Source of the DNA: Pseudomonas sp. K2I15
GTDB taxonomy: Bacteria; Pseudomonadota; Gammaproteobacteria; Pseudomonadales; Pseudomonadaceae
Length of the DNA: 64,000 nucleotides
Direction: 5' to 3'
NCBI RefSeq assembly: GCF_002204795.1
Contig: NZ_NIXO01000020.1
Location: 1-64,000, forward strand
Shown here: in pieces, positions 48,664 through 59,006 of the stretch
Layout of the letters: each line of letters begins with the position of its first letter
How positions within the stretch are numbered: position 1 is the stretch's first letter
Program-made: the position numbers and the translations under genes
Notes under the pieces: generated by a model
The model's input: only the letters and a program-made list of their open reading frames with translations
Databases searched by the model: none
Told to the model about the DNA's origin: nothing

Positions 48664-50736
48664 ATGCCTGCCCTGCGCCTGACGCCCATTACCCTTGGGC
48701 TTTCTGTACTGCTGTCTGCCGGATTTGCCGGCGCGGCGACCGTCCTGCCGCAAACCTCCGTGAGCGCCGAGGCTGACGAAGACGACCCGCGCGTCAAGGA
48801 AACCAGCACCGCCACCCGAACCGCCACGCCCGTACGCTATGTGCCCCAGGCCATCGATTCGGTAAAAACCGAGAGCCTGCGTTCCTACGGCACCAATGAC
48901 CTGGGCCAGGCCTTGAGCGGTGTGCCCAACGTCAGCAGCGGCGCCGATACGCGGTTCGACAGCTTGCGCATTCGCGGCTTCGATGCCAGCAACGACTTTT
49001 ATCTGGACGGTATTCGCGACGACAGCCAATACGTGCGCGACCTGCATAACATCGAGCGCATTGAGGTGCTAAAAGGCCCGGCGGCGGTGTTGTATGGGCG
49101 TGGCGGCCAGGGCGGCATCGTCAACCGTGTGAGCAAACTTCCACAGGCCGGTCGCGCCTCCAGCATCGAGGCACAAGGCGGCAGCAATGATTTGCGCAGC
49201 CTGTACGCCGACCTCAGCACCGACCCCACCGACAACATCAGCCTGCGCCTGAACATGGGCAACCAGGACAACAACAGTTTCCGCGACGGCGTCAGCGGCA
49301 ATCGCCAGCTGTTTGCGCCGTCCATGAGCTGGCAACTGACCCCCGACCTGAACTGGCTGGTGCAATACGAATACAGCCGCTACAACCGTACGCCAGACCG
49401 TGGCATTCCCGGGGCCAATGGGCGGCCGGCAGATGTCAGCCGCGGCACCACTTATGGTGACAAGCGCGATTACATCGACGACAAGTCCCAATCCCTGCGC
49501 TCCCGGCTTGCCTATGAGTTGAACGACAGCTGGCAACTGCGCCATGCGTTGGGCGTGTTCACCCTCGACAGCGACTTCGATAACACCTACGCCGTCAGCT
49601 ACGACCCAAAAACCAACAAGGTCGGGCGCCAGCGCTGGCAGCAGGACTTGACCACACGCAACCTCTTCAACAACGTCGAGCTGGAAGGCGGTTTCACCAC
49701 CTTTGGCCTGGAGCATCGCTTGCTGACCGGAGTGGAATTGGGCAGCCAGCGCCGTGACCCGAAACTCTATCGCGCTCCGCTCGCCGCTGTGCCGAGCGTG
49801 GATGTGTACAACCCCAACCCGAACCTGCGCCATTACGGTCGCCTTCCGGCATTCAGCAGCAGTCACACCGAAGCGCAAAGCCAGGGCTTGTATGTGCAGG
49901 ACCAACTGCGCCTGAACGATCAATGGCAACTGCTCGCCGGTTTGCGCTATGACCGCTTTGATGTGGAGTCCACCAACAAATTGACCAACGCCTCGGAACA
50001 GGTCGTGAGCCACAGCACCAGCCCGCGCGTGGGCCTGGTGTGGACGCCGCTGGAACACCATTCGTTCTATGCCTCGTGGAGCAAGACCTTCTCGCCGACC
50101 GGCGGCGGCCTGATCGGCATCACGCCCAACGCGGCGGGCAACGCCAACGACCTGAGCCCGGAGCTGACCAAGCAGAAAGAAATCGGGGTCAAGAGCGACT
50201 GGCTCGACGAGCGCCTGAGCACCACCCTGGCGGTGTACGAACTGGAACTCTACAACCGCCGCACCCGTGACCCGCTGGACCCGACCATCACCGTACTCAG
50301 CGGCGAGCAGCGCTCCCGTGGCGTGGAGTTGACGGCTACCGGCAAGATCGTCGGCAACTGGTACCTGCGCGGTGGCGTTGGCGTGCAGGACGCCAAGGTG
50401 GTGAAGGACAACAATGGTTTTGAAGGCAAGCGCATCAGCGACGTGGCCAAGCGTAATGCGAGCCTGTTTGTCACCTGGAAACCGGAGATGGGTTGGTACG
50501 CGGAAACCGGGTTGACGCTGGTGGGTGATCGTTATGCGGATAACGCCAACACCGTGGTGTTACCGGGTTATGGCCGCTGGGATGCACTGGCCGGGTTCCG
50601 GCAGAAGGAATGGGATGTGCGGGCGGCGCTGAACAACATCAGCGACAAGACGTACTACGCGTCGGCGACGAGTGCGGCGCAGATTCAGTTTGGGGACCCG
50701 CGTAGCTTGGTGGTTACCGGAACGTACAGTTTTTAA
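48664..50736 (+). CDS. TonB-dependent siderophore receptor
   Basis: 690 residues: signal peptide (LSAGFAGA), plug domain with DSLRIRGFDASNDFYLDGIR, ERIEVLKGPAAVLYGRGGQGGIVN, and a 22-strand barrel ending in YSF. The plug motif and lack of an extra N-terminal signalling domain point to a FiuA/Fiu-like catecholate or hydroxamate-type receptor without a dedicated sigma factor. The ATG is preceded by a Fur-like site; no siderophore synthesis genes are adjacent. Confidence 0.9.
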   Translation: MPALRLTPITLGLSVLLSAGFAGAATVLPQTSVSAEADEDDPRVKETSTATRTATPVRYVPQAIDSVKTESLRSYGTNDLGQALSGVPNVSSGADTRFDSLRIRGFDASNDFYLDGIRDDSQYVRDLHNIERIEVLKGPAAVLYGRGGQGGIVNRVSKLPQAGRASSIEAQGGSNDLRSLYADLSTDPTDNISLRLNMGNQDNNSFRDGVSGNRQLFAPSMSWQLTPDLNWLVQYEYSRYNRTPDRGIPGANGRPADVSRGTTYGDKRDYIDDKSQSLRSRLAYELNDSWQLRHALGVFTLDSDFDNTYAVSYDPKTNKVGRQRWQQDLTTRNLFNNVELEGGFTTFGLEHRLLTGVELGSQRRDPKLYRAPLAAVPSVDVYNPNPNLRHYGRLPAFSSSHTEAQSQGLYVQDQLRLNDQWQLLAGLRYDRFDVESTNKLTNASEQVVSHSTSPRVGLVWTPLEHHSFYASWSKTFSPTGGGLIGITPNAAGNANDLSPELTKQKEIGVKSDWLDERLSTTLAVYELELYNRRTRDPLDPTITVLSGEQRSRGVELTATGKIVGNWYLRGGVGVQDAKVVKDNNGFEGKRISDVAKRNASLFVTWKPEMGWYAETGLTLVGDRYADNANTVVLPGYGRWDALAGFRQKEWDVRAALNNISDKTYYASATSAAQIQFGDPRSLVVTGTYSF

Positions 50737-50753
50737 ACAGCAGCGCACTTTTC

Positions 50754-50783
50754 TGTGGCGAGGGAGCTTGCTCCCTCGCCACA
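50754..50783. repeat. REP hairpin
   Basis: TGTGGCGAGGGAGC and its exact complement, a 14-bp perfect arm palindrome in the intergenic region after the receptor gene; same family as 23631-23725. Confidence 0.85.
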
Positions 50784-50811
50784 AGGTTCAGTGCAACATT
50801 GAAAACAGTCG

Positions 50812-51024
50812 TCAGTTTTTCATCAACTCACACAACGCCTGCACCTCATCCTCGCTGAACAGCCCCAGCGGGTACCGTTCGCTCATCACCCGGCGCGGGT
50901 CGGGCGTCCTGATCTGCCTCGAACCGTTTTCCTTCAACCAGAGCGCCAGCGCATGGATCGCGTCACTGTTCACCCGCAAAGGGTGGAACGTGCGCGTGTA
51001 CATCAGGTTGATATCGGCATTCAT
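50812..51024 (-). CDS. Small conserved Pseudomonas protein
   Basis: 70 residues from the ATG at 51024 (GGAGAG upstream); an upstream in-frame start adds 14 residues. Sequence NADINLMYTRTFHPLRVNSD, then HALALWLKENGSRQIRTPDP and EDEVQALCELMKN. No named family. Confidence 0.6.
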   Translation of the reverse strand: MNADINLMYTRTFHPLRVNSDAIHALALWLKENGSRQIRTPDPRRVMSERYPLGLFSEDEVQALCELMKN

Positions 51025-51164
51025 TTCAGCGCTCTCTCCGACTGCTTGAGCGGCTAACTTACTCAAGGTTTATGACAGAACCGCTTAGTCATACACCCTG
51101 CTCTGTGTCGCAACAGCGATACAAGAGCTATGCCAATGTGCCCGGTTTGTAGGCACATAAGCAC

Positions 51165-51199
51165 AAAAAAGCCCACGAACCTGACGGGCCGCGGGCTTG
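51165..51199. terminator. Possible terminator of the agmatine deiminase gene
   Basis: AAAAAAGCCC...GGGCTTG with an A-run on the gene side; on the minus strand this gives a GGGCTTTTTT end. It lies about 70 bases after the aguA stop. Confidence 0.55.
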
Positions 51200-51267
51200 C
51201 TGTGAGCGCGCAAACTGCGACGCGCCCGATTGCCGTTTAACCCGGCACTGAGCTGTTACAAGTGCAC

Positions 51268-52374
51268 TCAGTTTTTGTGCGGGGCCGGCTGTTGCTGGGT
51301 CAGGCAGTGGATGTTGCCGCCCCCCAGTAACAGTTCGCGGCCAGGCACCATCACCACTTCGTGCTGCGGGAACAGGTTCTGCAGAATCTCCTTGGCACGG
51401 CTGTCCAGCGGGTCGTCGAAGCTCGGCGCGATGATGCCGCCATTGACGATCAGGAAGTTGACGTAGGAACCGGCCAAACGCACGGTGGGATTGCGCTCCT
51501 GGGTGCCGTCTACCGGATCAACGCCCGCACATTCTTCCTCGGTGGCGTACAGCGGCCCCGGGATCGGCATTTTATGCACTGTGAACGAGCGGCCCTGGGC
51601 GTCCGTGCTGCTTTGCAGTACGTCCATGGCGGCGTGGCAGCGCGCGTAGTTCGGGTCTTGCGGGTCGTCGGTCCAGGCCAGCAACACTTCGCCCGGGCGC
51701 ACGTAGCAGCAGAAGTTATCCACATGCCCGTCGGTTTCGTCGTTGAACAGGCCATCCGGCAGCCAGATGATCTTATCCACAGCCAGGTTGGCGCTGAGCA
51801 CCGCTTCGATTTCCTCACGCTGAAGGTGCGGGTTGCGATTGCGGTTGAGCAGGCATTCTTCGGTGGTGATCAGGGTGCCTTCGCCGTCGACGTGAATCGA
51901 GCCGCCTTCCAGCACAAAACCTTCGGTGCGATAACGCGGGCTGCGTTCAATCTCAAGGATCTTGCCGCCCACCTGGGAGTCGCGGTTCCACGGCGAATAC
52001 AGGCCGCCATCAAAGCCGCCCCAGGCGTTGAAGTCCCAGTTCACACCACGCACTTCGCCGCTGTTGTTGATCACGAAGGTCGGCCCGGTGTCGCGTACCC
52101 ACGCGTCGTCGCTGGACATTTCCACCAGGCGAATATTCGGCACGTCCAGGCGCGCACGGGCGTTTTCGTACTGGCCGGCCGAGACCGCTACGGTTACCGG
52201 CTCAAAACGTGCGATGGCCTTGGCCACCGCCACGTGGGCGGCCTGCGCCGGCTTGCCGCCCAGGCGCCAGTTGTCCGGGCGCTCAGGCCAGATCATCCAG
52301 GTTTGGGTCTGTGGCGCCCATTCGGCAGGCATATGGAAGCCGTCGGCGCGGGGGGTGCTGTGCAAAGTGGTCAT
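51268..52374 (-). CDS. aguA: Agmatine deiminase
   Basis: 368 residues. The C-terminal [13 protein letters not shown] carries the catalytic Cys357, and [31 protein letters not shown] and [11 protein letters not shown] hold the guanidine-binding and general-acid residues of the agmatine deiminase/PAD family. It converts agmatine to N-carbamoylputrescine plus ammonia in polyamine catabolism. CAGGAG precedes the ATG. aguB is not adjacent, unlike in P. aeruginosa. Confidence 0.95.
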   Translation of the reverse strand: MTTLHSTPRADGFHMPAEWAPQTQTWMIWPERPDNWRLGGKPAQAAHVAVAKAIARFEPVTVAVSAGQYENARARLDVPNIRLVEMSSDDAWVRDTGPTFVINNSGEVRGVNWDFNAWGGFDGGLYSPWNRDSQVGGKILEIERSPRYRTEGFVLEGGSIHVDGEGTLITTEECLLNRNRNPHLQREEIEAVLSANLAVDKIIWLPDGLFNDETDGHVDNFCCYVRPGEVLLAWTDDPQDPNYARCHAAMDVLQSSTDAQGRSFTVHKMPIPGPLYATEEECAGVDPVDGTQERNPTVRLAGSYVNFLIVNGGIIAPSFDDPLDSRAKEILQNLFPQHEVVMVPGRELLLGGGNIHCLTQQQPAPHKN

Positions 52375-52509
52375 GAAAAATCTCCTGGGGCGGCTGCATG
52401 AGCGTGGCGCCTTTATATCGGATAAAAATCGACCTTAAAAGACGATTTTTCTATACCGGCCAAAAATTACCGTTTTATTACCGATAACAATCGAAGTTAT
52501 GACCAACGG

Positions 52510-55419
52510 TTAAAGTTGCTCATCCAACACCTTAGCCAGCATGTCGACGAAGAAATCCACACTGCGCCGGGAGGTGACCATCGGCGGCTTGATCTTGAGG
52601 ATGCTCAGATAGTCGCCGGTGGGTTGCATGAAAATCCCCAGTTCCCGCAGCCGATCGCACAGCAGCGCGGTCTCTTCGGTGGCCGGTTCCAGGGTTTGCC
52701 GGTCGCGGACCAATTCCAGCCCCAGGTAGAACCCGGAACCATGCACCGCGCCCACCAATGGATGCTGTTCGACCAACGCCTCCAGCCGGGCCTTGAAATG
52801 CCCGCCTACCACCTGGGCGTTTTCCCACAGCTTTTCTTCCTCCATCACGTCCAGCACCGCCATGCCGATGCGGCAACTGACCGGGCTGCCTCCCGAGGAC
52901 GAGAAGAAGTAACCCTCAGCCTCCAGCGCCTCGGCAATTTCCCGACGGGTGATCACCGCGCCCAACGGCTGGCCGTTGCCCATGCCCTTGGCCATGGTGA
53001 TGATGTCGGGCACCACGCCCTGTTCTTCAAAACCCCAGAAGAAATGGCCCATGCGGCCGTAACCCACCTGCACTTCATCGGCGATGCACACGCCGCCTTG
53101 CTCCCGAACCAGGGCGTACACCTGCTGCAAATAGCCGGGCGGCAAGGAAATCCCGCCGGCATTGCCATACACCGGCTCACAAATGAAGCCCGCCAACTGG
53201 CGGTTCTGCGCGGCGATTTTCGCCAGGTTGTGTTCCACGCTGCGCACGTAGTCGGGCGCGCTGTCTTGCCCGCGAAACTCGCCGCGATAGGTGTTGGGCG
53301 CGGTCACCGGGTGCACCCAGTCCGGGCGACTACTCAGGGCCTGGGGGTTGTCGGCAATCGAGGTCGACACCGCGTCCGCCGCCACCGACCAGCCGTGATA
53401 AGCCTCCAGCACGCTGAGCATGTCGCGCCCGCCGCTGTAGGCCCAGGCCAGGCGAATCGCCAGGTCATTGGCTTCGGTGCCGCTGTTGACCAGGAAGACC
53501 CGGTCCATGGAGTCCGGCGCCAGCGCCAGCAACCGCTCCGAGAACTCGGCAATCGCCGCGTAATGGAAGCGTGAGTTGGTGTTGAGCAGCGACCATTGCC
53601 GCGCCGCCACCTGGGCCATGCGTGGGTGACCGTGGCCGAGCACCGCGACGTTGTTGAGCATGTCGAGGTAGGAGCGGCCCTGCATGTCGATCAGGTGGTT
53701 GCGCCAGCCGCGCTCGATGCGCGGCGGGTCGACGTAGTAGTGCTTCTGCGAGCGGGCGAAACTCGCGTCGCGCCGGGCCAGCAGGGCAACAGGGTCCAGC
53801 TCCGGCTCGGCGTCGCAGGCCAGCCCCAGCAAAGTGGCCGGGGATGGGCAGAGCGCTTGCCATGCTGGCGCCCGGGAAGGCGTGCAGAACAGCGGCGGCT
53901 CAAGCTCGGCGCGGCACAGTTGTACCGTCAGCGGCGCGGCAACTTCGCCGAGCACTTGGCCTTTAACCACCGCAGCACCGTGCTGCAACAAAGCTTTCAC
54001 GCCCCACAACCGAACACTCAACTGCTCGCTGTGCAGGCACAGCAGGCCGTCGGCGGCGTAGCGCAAGGTGCCGGCGAACGGTGCTTCCACCGTAGCGCCC
54101 AGCGGCATGTGCAGCTCGACGTGAAGGGGGAACGTGTCCGGTTCACCAGCGCTGTCAGGCTGGGTACGGGACAGCCGATATTGACCATAACGACTGGCTG
54201 CCAGCCCATGCACCAGGGCCGCCTCCTCCAACAATCGCCGATCAATACCTGCCTGCTGCCAATTCCCCGCTTCGAAATGCGGGCTGAGTACACCCAAGTC
54301 GATCAGCGCGAACTCACGCCCAACCAACCCCGGTAACAAAGGCGCAAAGCCTTCGCCGGCAATGGGCGGCAACTCGGCACCGACACAGCTCAGGATCGCC
54401 GCCTCCATCAGTTCGAAGGGCACCGAGGTGGCCACGTGGAAAATTTCCCACTCATGCTCGGCGTTCTTCAGCAGGTACGCGTTATCTGGATCCAGGCCCT
54501 GCTGCTGCTCACTGCTGAGCACCAACACCGCAGCCCGCGCGACGATCAGCGGCCACAGCACCTGCAACTCTTCGTGCTGCAACGGGGTGACCGCGTGGCA
54601 CGCCTGGATCGCCGGCAGGATGGCGAACGGATCGCCCTCGGCATGGTGCAGCAGTGCCGCGCAGGTCACCGACAGGTCGGCAATGCGCCAGGTGCGCACC
54701 AGGTCGCCGAAGTCGATCACGCCCTGGATCTGCCAATGCCGCTGGGCGTCGCGCTGCCAGACCACGTTGTCATCGGTGATGTCCATGTGCACGGCCTGCC
54801 ACGGCAGGCGATCGGCCAAAGGCCGCACGCGGCGCTCCACCTGCTCGACCACTTGCTCAAGCACGGCCCGATGCGGGAGATTTTCGAGGGTCGACAGCAG
54901 ATGGGTGATCAGCTCAAGGGCATGGCGCGGGTCCCATTGCAGGGTGCGCTCCAAACCCGGATGTTCGAAGCCCGCCAGCGCCAGGCTCATCTGCCCGCAG
55001 AGCTCGCCGAAGCCTGCGATCACCTCGTGCCCCAGATGAGGCAGGTGGGTCAGCGGCTGGCCGTCGATGTAGTCCAGCAGCCGCAGGTGCACGGTTTGCC
55101 CGGCAACGGTCTCGGTCAGCAGGTCTGCGCCATTAAGGGACGTGATCACCTTGGGCACCCGCACATCCGAATGTTCCTGCAGATGCTTGAGGGCGGCATG
55201 CTGAGCCTGCAACTCAACGGCGGCATAGTCGCCCCGGCAGATTTTCAGCACAAAACGGCCACGGTCATTGTCGACGCGGTAGTTGAGGTCTTGCTGGCTG
55301 CCGAGGGACTGCAACGCCCCGCCGAGGCCGTAATGCTGCTCAAGTAGCTGCGCCGCAGGCTCGGGCCCCACTTGTGGGCATGGCAGACTGGCGCGATGAA
55401 TCAACGTGGCGAGCAACAT
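52510..55419 (-). CDS. Three-domain fusion: APH-type kinase, M23-like domain, class III aminotransferase
   Basis: 969 residues. Residues 1 to about 330 form an aminoglycoside-phosphotransferase-like kinase (Brenner-type HMDITDDNVVW and IQGVIDFGD). About 390-540 is a small beta domain of the M23/lysostaphin kind (GATVEAPFAGTLRY, VVKGQVLGEV) without obvious zinc ligands. About 560-969 is a class III PLP enzyme (VNSGTEANDLAIRL, DEVQVGYGRMG, Schiff-base Lys in ITMAKGMGNG). The kinase plus class III enzyme pair recalls hydroxylysine kinase with its phospho-lyase, so phosphorylation then elimination of an amino alcohol is plausible. Substrate unknown. Confidence 0.88.
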   Translation of the reverse strand: MLLATLIHRASLPCPQVGPEPAAQLLEQHYGLGGALQSLGSQQDLNYRVDNDRGRFVLKICRGDYAAVELQAQHAALKHLQEHSDVRVPKVITSLNGADLLTETVAGQTVHLRLLDYIDGQPLTHLPHLGHEVIAGFGELCGQMSLALAGFEHPGLERTLQWDPRHALELITHLLSTLENLPHRAVLEQVVEQVERRVRPLADRLPWQAVHMDITDDNVVWQRDAQRHWQIQGVIDFGDLVRTWRIADLSVTCAALLHHAEGDPFAILPAIQACHAVTPLQHEELQVLWPLIVARAAVLVLSSEQQQGLDPDNAYLLKNAEHEWEIFHVATSVPFELMEAAILSCVGAELPPIAGEGFAPLLPGLVGREFALIDLGVLSPHFEAGNWQQAGIDRRLLEEAALVHGLAASRYGQYRLSRTQPDSAGEPDTFPLHVELHMPLGATVEAPFAGTLRYAADGLLCLHSEQLSVRLWGVKALLQHGAAVVKGQVLGEVAAPLTVQLCRAELEPPLFCTPSRAPAWQALCPSPATLLGLACDAEPELDPVALLARRDASFARSQKHYYVDPPRIERGWRNHLIDMQGRSYLDMLNNVAVLGHGHPRMAQVAARQWSLLNTNSRFHYAAIAEFSERLLALAPDSMDRVFLVNSGTEANDLAIRLAWAYSGGRDMLSVLEAYHGWSVAADAVSTSIADNPQALSSRPDWVHPVTAPNTYRGEFRGQDSAPDYVRSVEHNLAKIAAQNRQLAGFICEPVYGNAGGISLPPGYLQQVYALVREQGGVCIADEVQVGYGRMGHFFWGFEEQGVVPDIITMAKGMGNGQPLGAVITRREIAEALEAEGYFFSSSGGSPVSCRIGMAVLDVMEEEKLWENAQVVGGHFKARLEALVEQHPLVGAVHGSGFYLGLELVRDRQTLEPATEETALLCDRLRELGIFMQPTGDYLSILKIKPPMVTSRRSVDFFVDMLAKVLDEQL

Positions 55420-55595
55420 GTGACGACCCCTGTTTTTTATCAGGCGCTTATATCGCCATTGTGCCGGGCGTTACGCAACCCCTTCGAATACGGCGTTTCG
55501 GCACGCAAATTGCCATCGCCCCTTGCACCACCTCGCGCCACAACTCAAGCTATGCTCCATTTGCTTAATGTCCGACTAAGGAAAAGGCCTCCGAC

Positions 55596-56678
55596 ATGCG
55601 CATTCTTATTACCGGCGGCGCCGGATTTATCGGCTCCGCCCTGGTCCGGCACCTGATTCAAAACACCGGGCACGAAGTGCTTAACCTGGACAAACTGACC
55701 TACGCCGGCAACCTTGAGTCGCTGACCAGCATTGCGTCCAACAGCCGCTATGAGTTCGTCCAGGCCGACATCATCGACCAGGCCACCGTCAGCGCCGTGC
55801 TGGCGCGCTTTGAGCCGCACGCGATCATGCACCTGGCGGCCGAGTCCCACGTGGACCGCTCCATCGACGGCCCGTCGGATTTTATCCAGACCAATATTGT
55901 CGGCACCTACAGCCTGCTGGAGGCCGCACGCGCCTATTGGCAGAAGCTGGAAGAGCCGGCCAAAAGCGCCTTCCGCTTCCACCACATTTCCACCGATGAA
56001 GTGTATGGCGACCTGCACGGCGTCGATGACCTGTTCACCGAGACCACGCCCTACGCGCCCAGCTCGCCGTACTCCGCCAGCAAGGCCGCGTCCGATCACC
56101 TGGTGCGCGCCTGGCAGCGCACCTATGGCCTGCCGGTGCTGCTGACCAACTGCTCGAACAACTACGGGCCGTTCCACTTCCCCGAGAAGCTGATCCCGCT
56201 GGTGATCCTCAACGCCCTGGCCGGTAAGCCGTTGCCGGTGTATGGCGATGGCCTGCAAGTGCGCGACTGGCTGTTCGTCGAAGACCACGCCCGCGCGCTG
56301 TTCAAAGTAGTGACTGAAGGCGTGGTGGGCGAGACCTACAACATCGGCGGTCATAACGAGCAGAAGAATATCGATGTGGTGCGCAGCATCTGCGGCCTGC
56401 TGGAAGAACTGGCGCCACAGCGCCCGGCGGGCGTCGAGAAATTCACCGACCTGATCACCTTCGTCAAGGATCGCCCGGGCCACGATCAGCGCTACGCGAT
56501 CGACGCCAGCAAGATCGAACGCGAGCTGGGCTGGGTGCCCGAAGAAACCTTTGAAACCGGCCTGCGCAAAACCGTGCAGTGGTACCTCGATAACCTGGAA
56601 TGGTGCCGCAGGGTCCAGGACGGCAGTTATCAGGGCGAACGACTGGGCAACACCGACTTTAAGGATCTGATCGCATGA
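55596..56678 (+). CDS. rmlB: dTDP-glucose 4,6-dehydratase (RmlB)
   Basis: 360 residues; [14 protein letters not shown] (NAD binding), [23 protein letters not shown] (catalytic Thr-Asp-Glu), YSASKA (Tyr-Lys) and [14 protein letters not shown]. Second step of dTDP-L-rhamnose synthesis. First of the rmlBACD operon; each following start overlaps the previous stop by four bases. Confidence 0.97.
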   Translation: MRILITGGAGFIGSALVRHLIQNTGHEVLNLDKLTYAGNLESLTSIASNSRYEFVQADIIDQATVSAVLARFEPHAIMHLAAESHVDRSIDGPSDFIQTNIVGTYSLLEAARAYWQKLEEPAKSAFRFHHISTDEVYGDLHGVDDLFTETTPYAPSSPYSASKAASDHLVRAWQRTYGLPVLLTNCSNNYGPFHFPEKLIPLVILNALAGKPLPVYGDGLQVRDWLFVEDHARALFKVVTEGVVGETYNIGGHNEQKNIDVVRSICGLLEELAPQRPAGVEKFTDLITFVKDRPGHDQRYAIDASKIERELGWVPEETFETGLRKTVQWYLDNLEWCRRVQDGSYQGERLGNTDFKDLIA

Positions 56679-57550
56679 TGAAGGGCATCGTATTGGCCGG
56701 TGGCTCCGGCACCCGTTTGCACCCCATTACCCTGGGCGTTTCCAAGCAACTGTTGCCGGTGTATGACAAGCCGATGATCTACTACCCGATTTCGGTGCTG
56801 ATGCTGGCCGGGATCAAGGACATCCTGCTGATTTCCACCCCGGTGGACCTGCCGCAATACCGCAACCTGCTGGGCGATGGCAGCCAGTTTGGCGTGCGCT
56901 TCACCTATGCCGAACAACCGTCGCCGGACGGCCTGGCACAAGCGTTTTTGATTGGCGAAGAGTTTATCGGTGATGATCCGGTGTGCCTGATCCTGGGCGA
57001 CAACATCTTCCACGGCCAGCACTTCGGCGAACAACTGCGTACCGCTGCCGAACGGCCATCCGGCGCCACCGTGTTCGGCTACTGGGTCAACGACCCCGAG
57101 CGTTTCGGTGTAATCGATTTCGACGCACAAGGCCGAGCCCTGTCCATCGAAGAAAAACCGGCCAAGCCAAAATCCAGCTATGCGGTGACCGGCCTGTACT
57201 TCTTCGACAACGACGTGATCGAGATCGCCAAGGCGGTCAAGCCATCGCCCCGTGGCGAGCTAGAGATCACTGACGTCAACAACGCCTATCTCAAGCGCGG
57301 TGACCTGCATGTAGAACGTTTTGGGCGGGGTTTCGCGTGGCTCGACACCGGTACACATGACAGCCTGCTGGAGGCCTCCCAGTACGTGCAGACCATCGAG
57401 CACCGCCAGGGCCTGAAAGTGGCATGCCTGGAAGAAATCGCTTACGAGAACGGCTGGATCGACCGCGACCATTTGCTGGAGCGGGCCAAGTACTTTGGCA
57501 AGACCGGTTACGGCCAGTACCTGTACTCACTGGTCGGGGAGCGTAAATGA
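56675..57550 (+). CDS. rmlA: Glucose-1-phosphate thymidylyltransferase (RmlA)
   Basis: 291 residues; nucleotide-binding [24 protein letters not shown], and [10 protein letters not shown]. Makes dTDP-glucose from glucose-1-phosphate and dTTP, first step of the pathway, feedback-inhibited by dTDP-rhamnose in the family. Coupled to rmlB by the ATGATG overlap. Confidence 0.97.
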   Translation: MMKGIVLAGGSGTRLHPITLGVSKQLLPVYDKPMIYYPISVLMLAGIKDILLISTPVDLPQYRNLLGDGSQFGVRFTYAEQPSPDGLAQAFLIGEEFIGDDPVCLILGDNIFHGQHFGEQLRTAAERPSGATVFGYWVNDPERFGVIDFDAQGRALSIEEKPAKPKSSYAVTGLYFFDNDVIEIAKAVKPSPRGELEITDVNNAYLKRGDLHVERFGRGFAWLDTGTHDSLLEASQYVQTIEHRQGLKVACLEEIAYENGWIDRDHLLERAKYFGKTGYGQYLYSLVGERK

Positions 57551-58092
57551 AAGCCACCGAGACCTCGTTGCCAGGCGTGCTGATCATCGAACCGAAAGTG
57601 TTCGGTGACGAGCGCGGGTTTTTCTACGAAAGCTTCAACGCCCGCGCCTTCGAAGAGGCCACCGGGCTCAAGCGTGACTTCGTGCAGGACAACCACTCGC
57701 GCTCGCAAAAAGGCGTGCTGCGCGGCCTGCATTACCAGCTTGAACATACCCAGGGCAAACTGGTGCGCGTCACCGCCGGCGAAGTGCTGGATGTGGCCGT
57801 CGACATTCGTCGCAGCTCGCCCAACTTCGGGCAATGGGTGGGCGTGCGGCTTTGCGCCGATAACCATCGCCAGTTGTGGGTACCGGAAGGTTTTGCCCAT
57901 GGTTTTGTGGTGCTGAGCGACTACGCCGAGTTCCTCTACAAGACGACTGATTACTACCAGCCGAGCGCCGAGCGCAGCATCCTCTGGAACGACCCGACGC
58001 TGGCCATCGACTGGGAACTGACCGAGGCGCCGCAACTGTCCGCCAAGGACCTGGTGGGCAAGAGCCTGCAAGAAGCTGATCTGTTCCCATGA
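57547..58092 (+). CDS. rmlC: dTDP-4-dehydrorhamnose 3,5-epimerase (RmlC)
   Basis: 181 residues, the usual length. [31 protein letters not shown] (catalytic His), [11 protein letters not shown] and [14 protein letters not shown] are the family signature. Third pathway step. Confidence 0.97.
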   Translation: MKATETSLPGVLIIEPKVFGDERGFFYESFNARAFEEATGLKRDFVQDNHSRSQKGVLRGLHYQLEHTQGKLVRVTAGEVLDVAVDIRRSSPNFGQWVGVRLCADNHRQLWVPEGFAHGFVVLSDYAEFLYKTTDYYQPSAERSILWNDPTLAIDWELTEAPQLSAKDLVGKSLQEADLFP

Positions 58093-58970
58093 GTGCGCCC
58101 TTGAAAATCCTCATCAGCGGGCAACACGGCCAGGTTTCCCGGGAGCTGCAACTGCGGCTCCAGGGCCTGGGCGAGCTGATCGTGCTGGGCCGTGACCAGC
58201 TGGACCTGACGCATCCCGAGCAGATCCGCCAGCAAGTACGTGCCCATCGTCCGGGCTTGATCATCAATGCCGCCGCCCACACCGCCGTCGATCAAGCGGA
58301 AAGCGAGCCGGACGTGGCCTTCGCCATCAACGCCACCGCACCCGGCATTTTTGCCGAGGAAGCCAAGGCGCTGGGCATTCCGCTGATCCACTACTCCACC
58401 GACTACGTGTTCGACGGCAGCAAGGCCGCGCCCTACAACGAGGGCGACGCCACCAACCCGCTGGGCGTCTACGGCGCGAGCAAGCTGGCGGGTGAACAAG
58501 CTATCGCAGCAGTCGGCGGTGAGCACCTGATTCTGCGCACCAGTTGGGTCTACTCGACCCACGGCAAAAATTTCCTGCTGACCATGCAGCGCCTGCTGCA
58601 GGAAAAGCCGCAGATGCGCATCGTCGCCGATCAAATCGGTGCACCGACCTGGGCCGGAACCATCGCCAACAGCACCCGTGCTCTTATCGAACACTGGCAA
58701 GCGGGCCAGGCCGGGGATTGGGGTGTCTATCACCTCACCGCCCAAGGCGAGACCTCGTGGTTCGGCTTCGCACAGGCTATCGGTGAGCAATTGCGCATCG
58801 AAGGCAAGGCTTGCGCCGAACTGGAAGCAATTCCCTCCAGCGCCTATCCAACCCCGGCCAAGCGCCCGCTGAACTCGCGTCTGGATTGCAGCCGCCTGCA
58901 GCAACAGTGGCACGTCTCGCAGCCGCAGTGGCACGACGCATTGCGCGAGTGTCTTGCAGAGCAGCACTAG
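58089..58970 (+). CDS. rmlD: dTDP-4-dehydrorhamnose reductase (RmlD)
   Basis: 293 residues; ILISGQHGQVSREL, NAAAHTAVDQAES, HYSTDYVFDG, VYGASKLAGE (Tyr-Lys). Final reduction to dTDP-L-rhamnose, the donor for lipopolysaccharide core, O-antigen and rhamnolipids. Four-base overlap with rmlC. Confidence 0.96.
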   Translation: MSAPLKILISGQHGQVSRELQLRLQGLGELIVLGRDQLDLTHPEQIRQQVRAHRPGLIINAAAHTAVDQAESEPDVAFAINATAPGIFAEEAKALGIPLIHYSTDYVFDGSKAAPYNEGDATNPLGVYGASKLAGEQAIAAVGGEHLILRTSWVYSTHGKNFLLTMQRLLQEKPQMRIVADQIGAPTWAGTIANSTRALIEHWQAGQAGDWGVYHLTAQGETSWFGFAQAIGEQLRIEGKACAELEAIPSSAYPTPAKRPLNSRLDCSRLQQQWHVSQPQWHDALRECLAEQH

Positions 58971-59006
58971 GCATAATGCGCCTGTACCCACAGGCGCACG
59001 ACTCCC

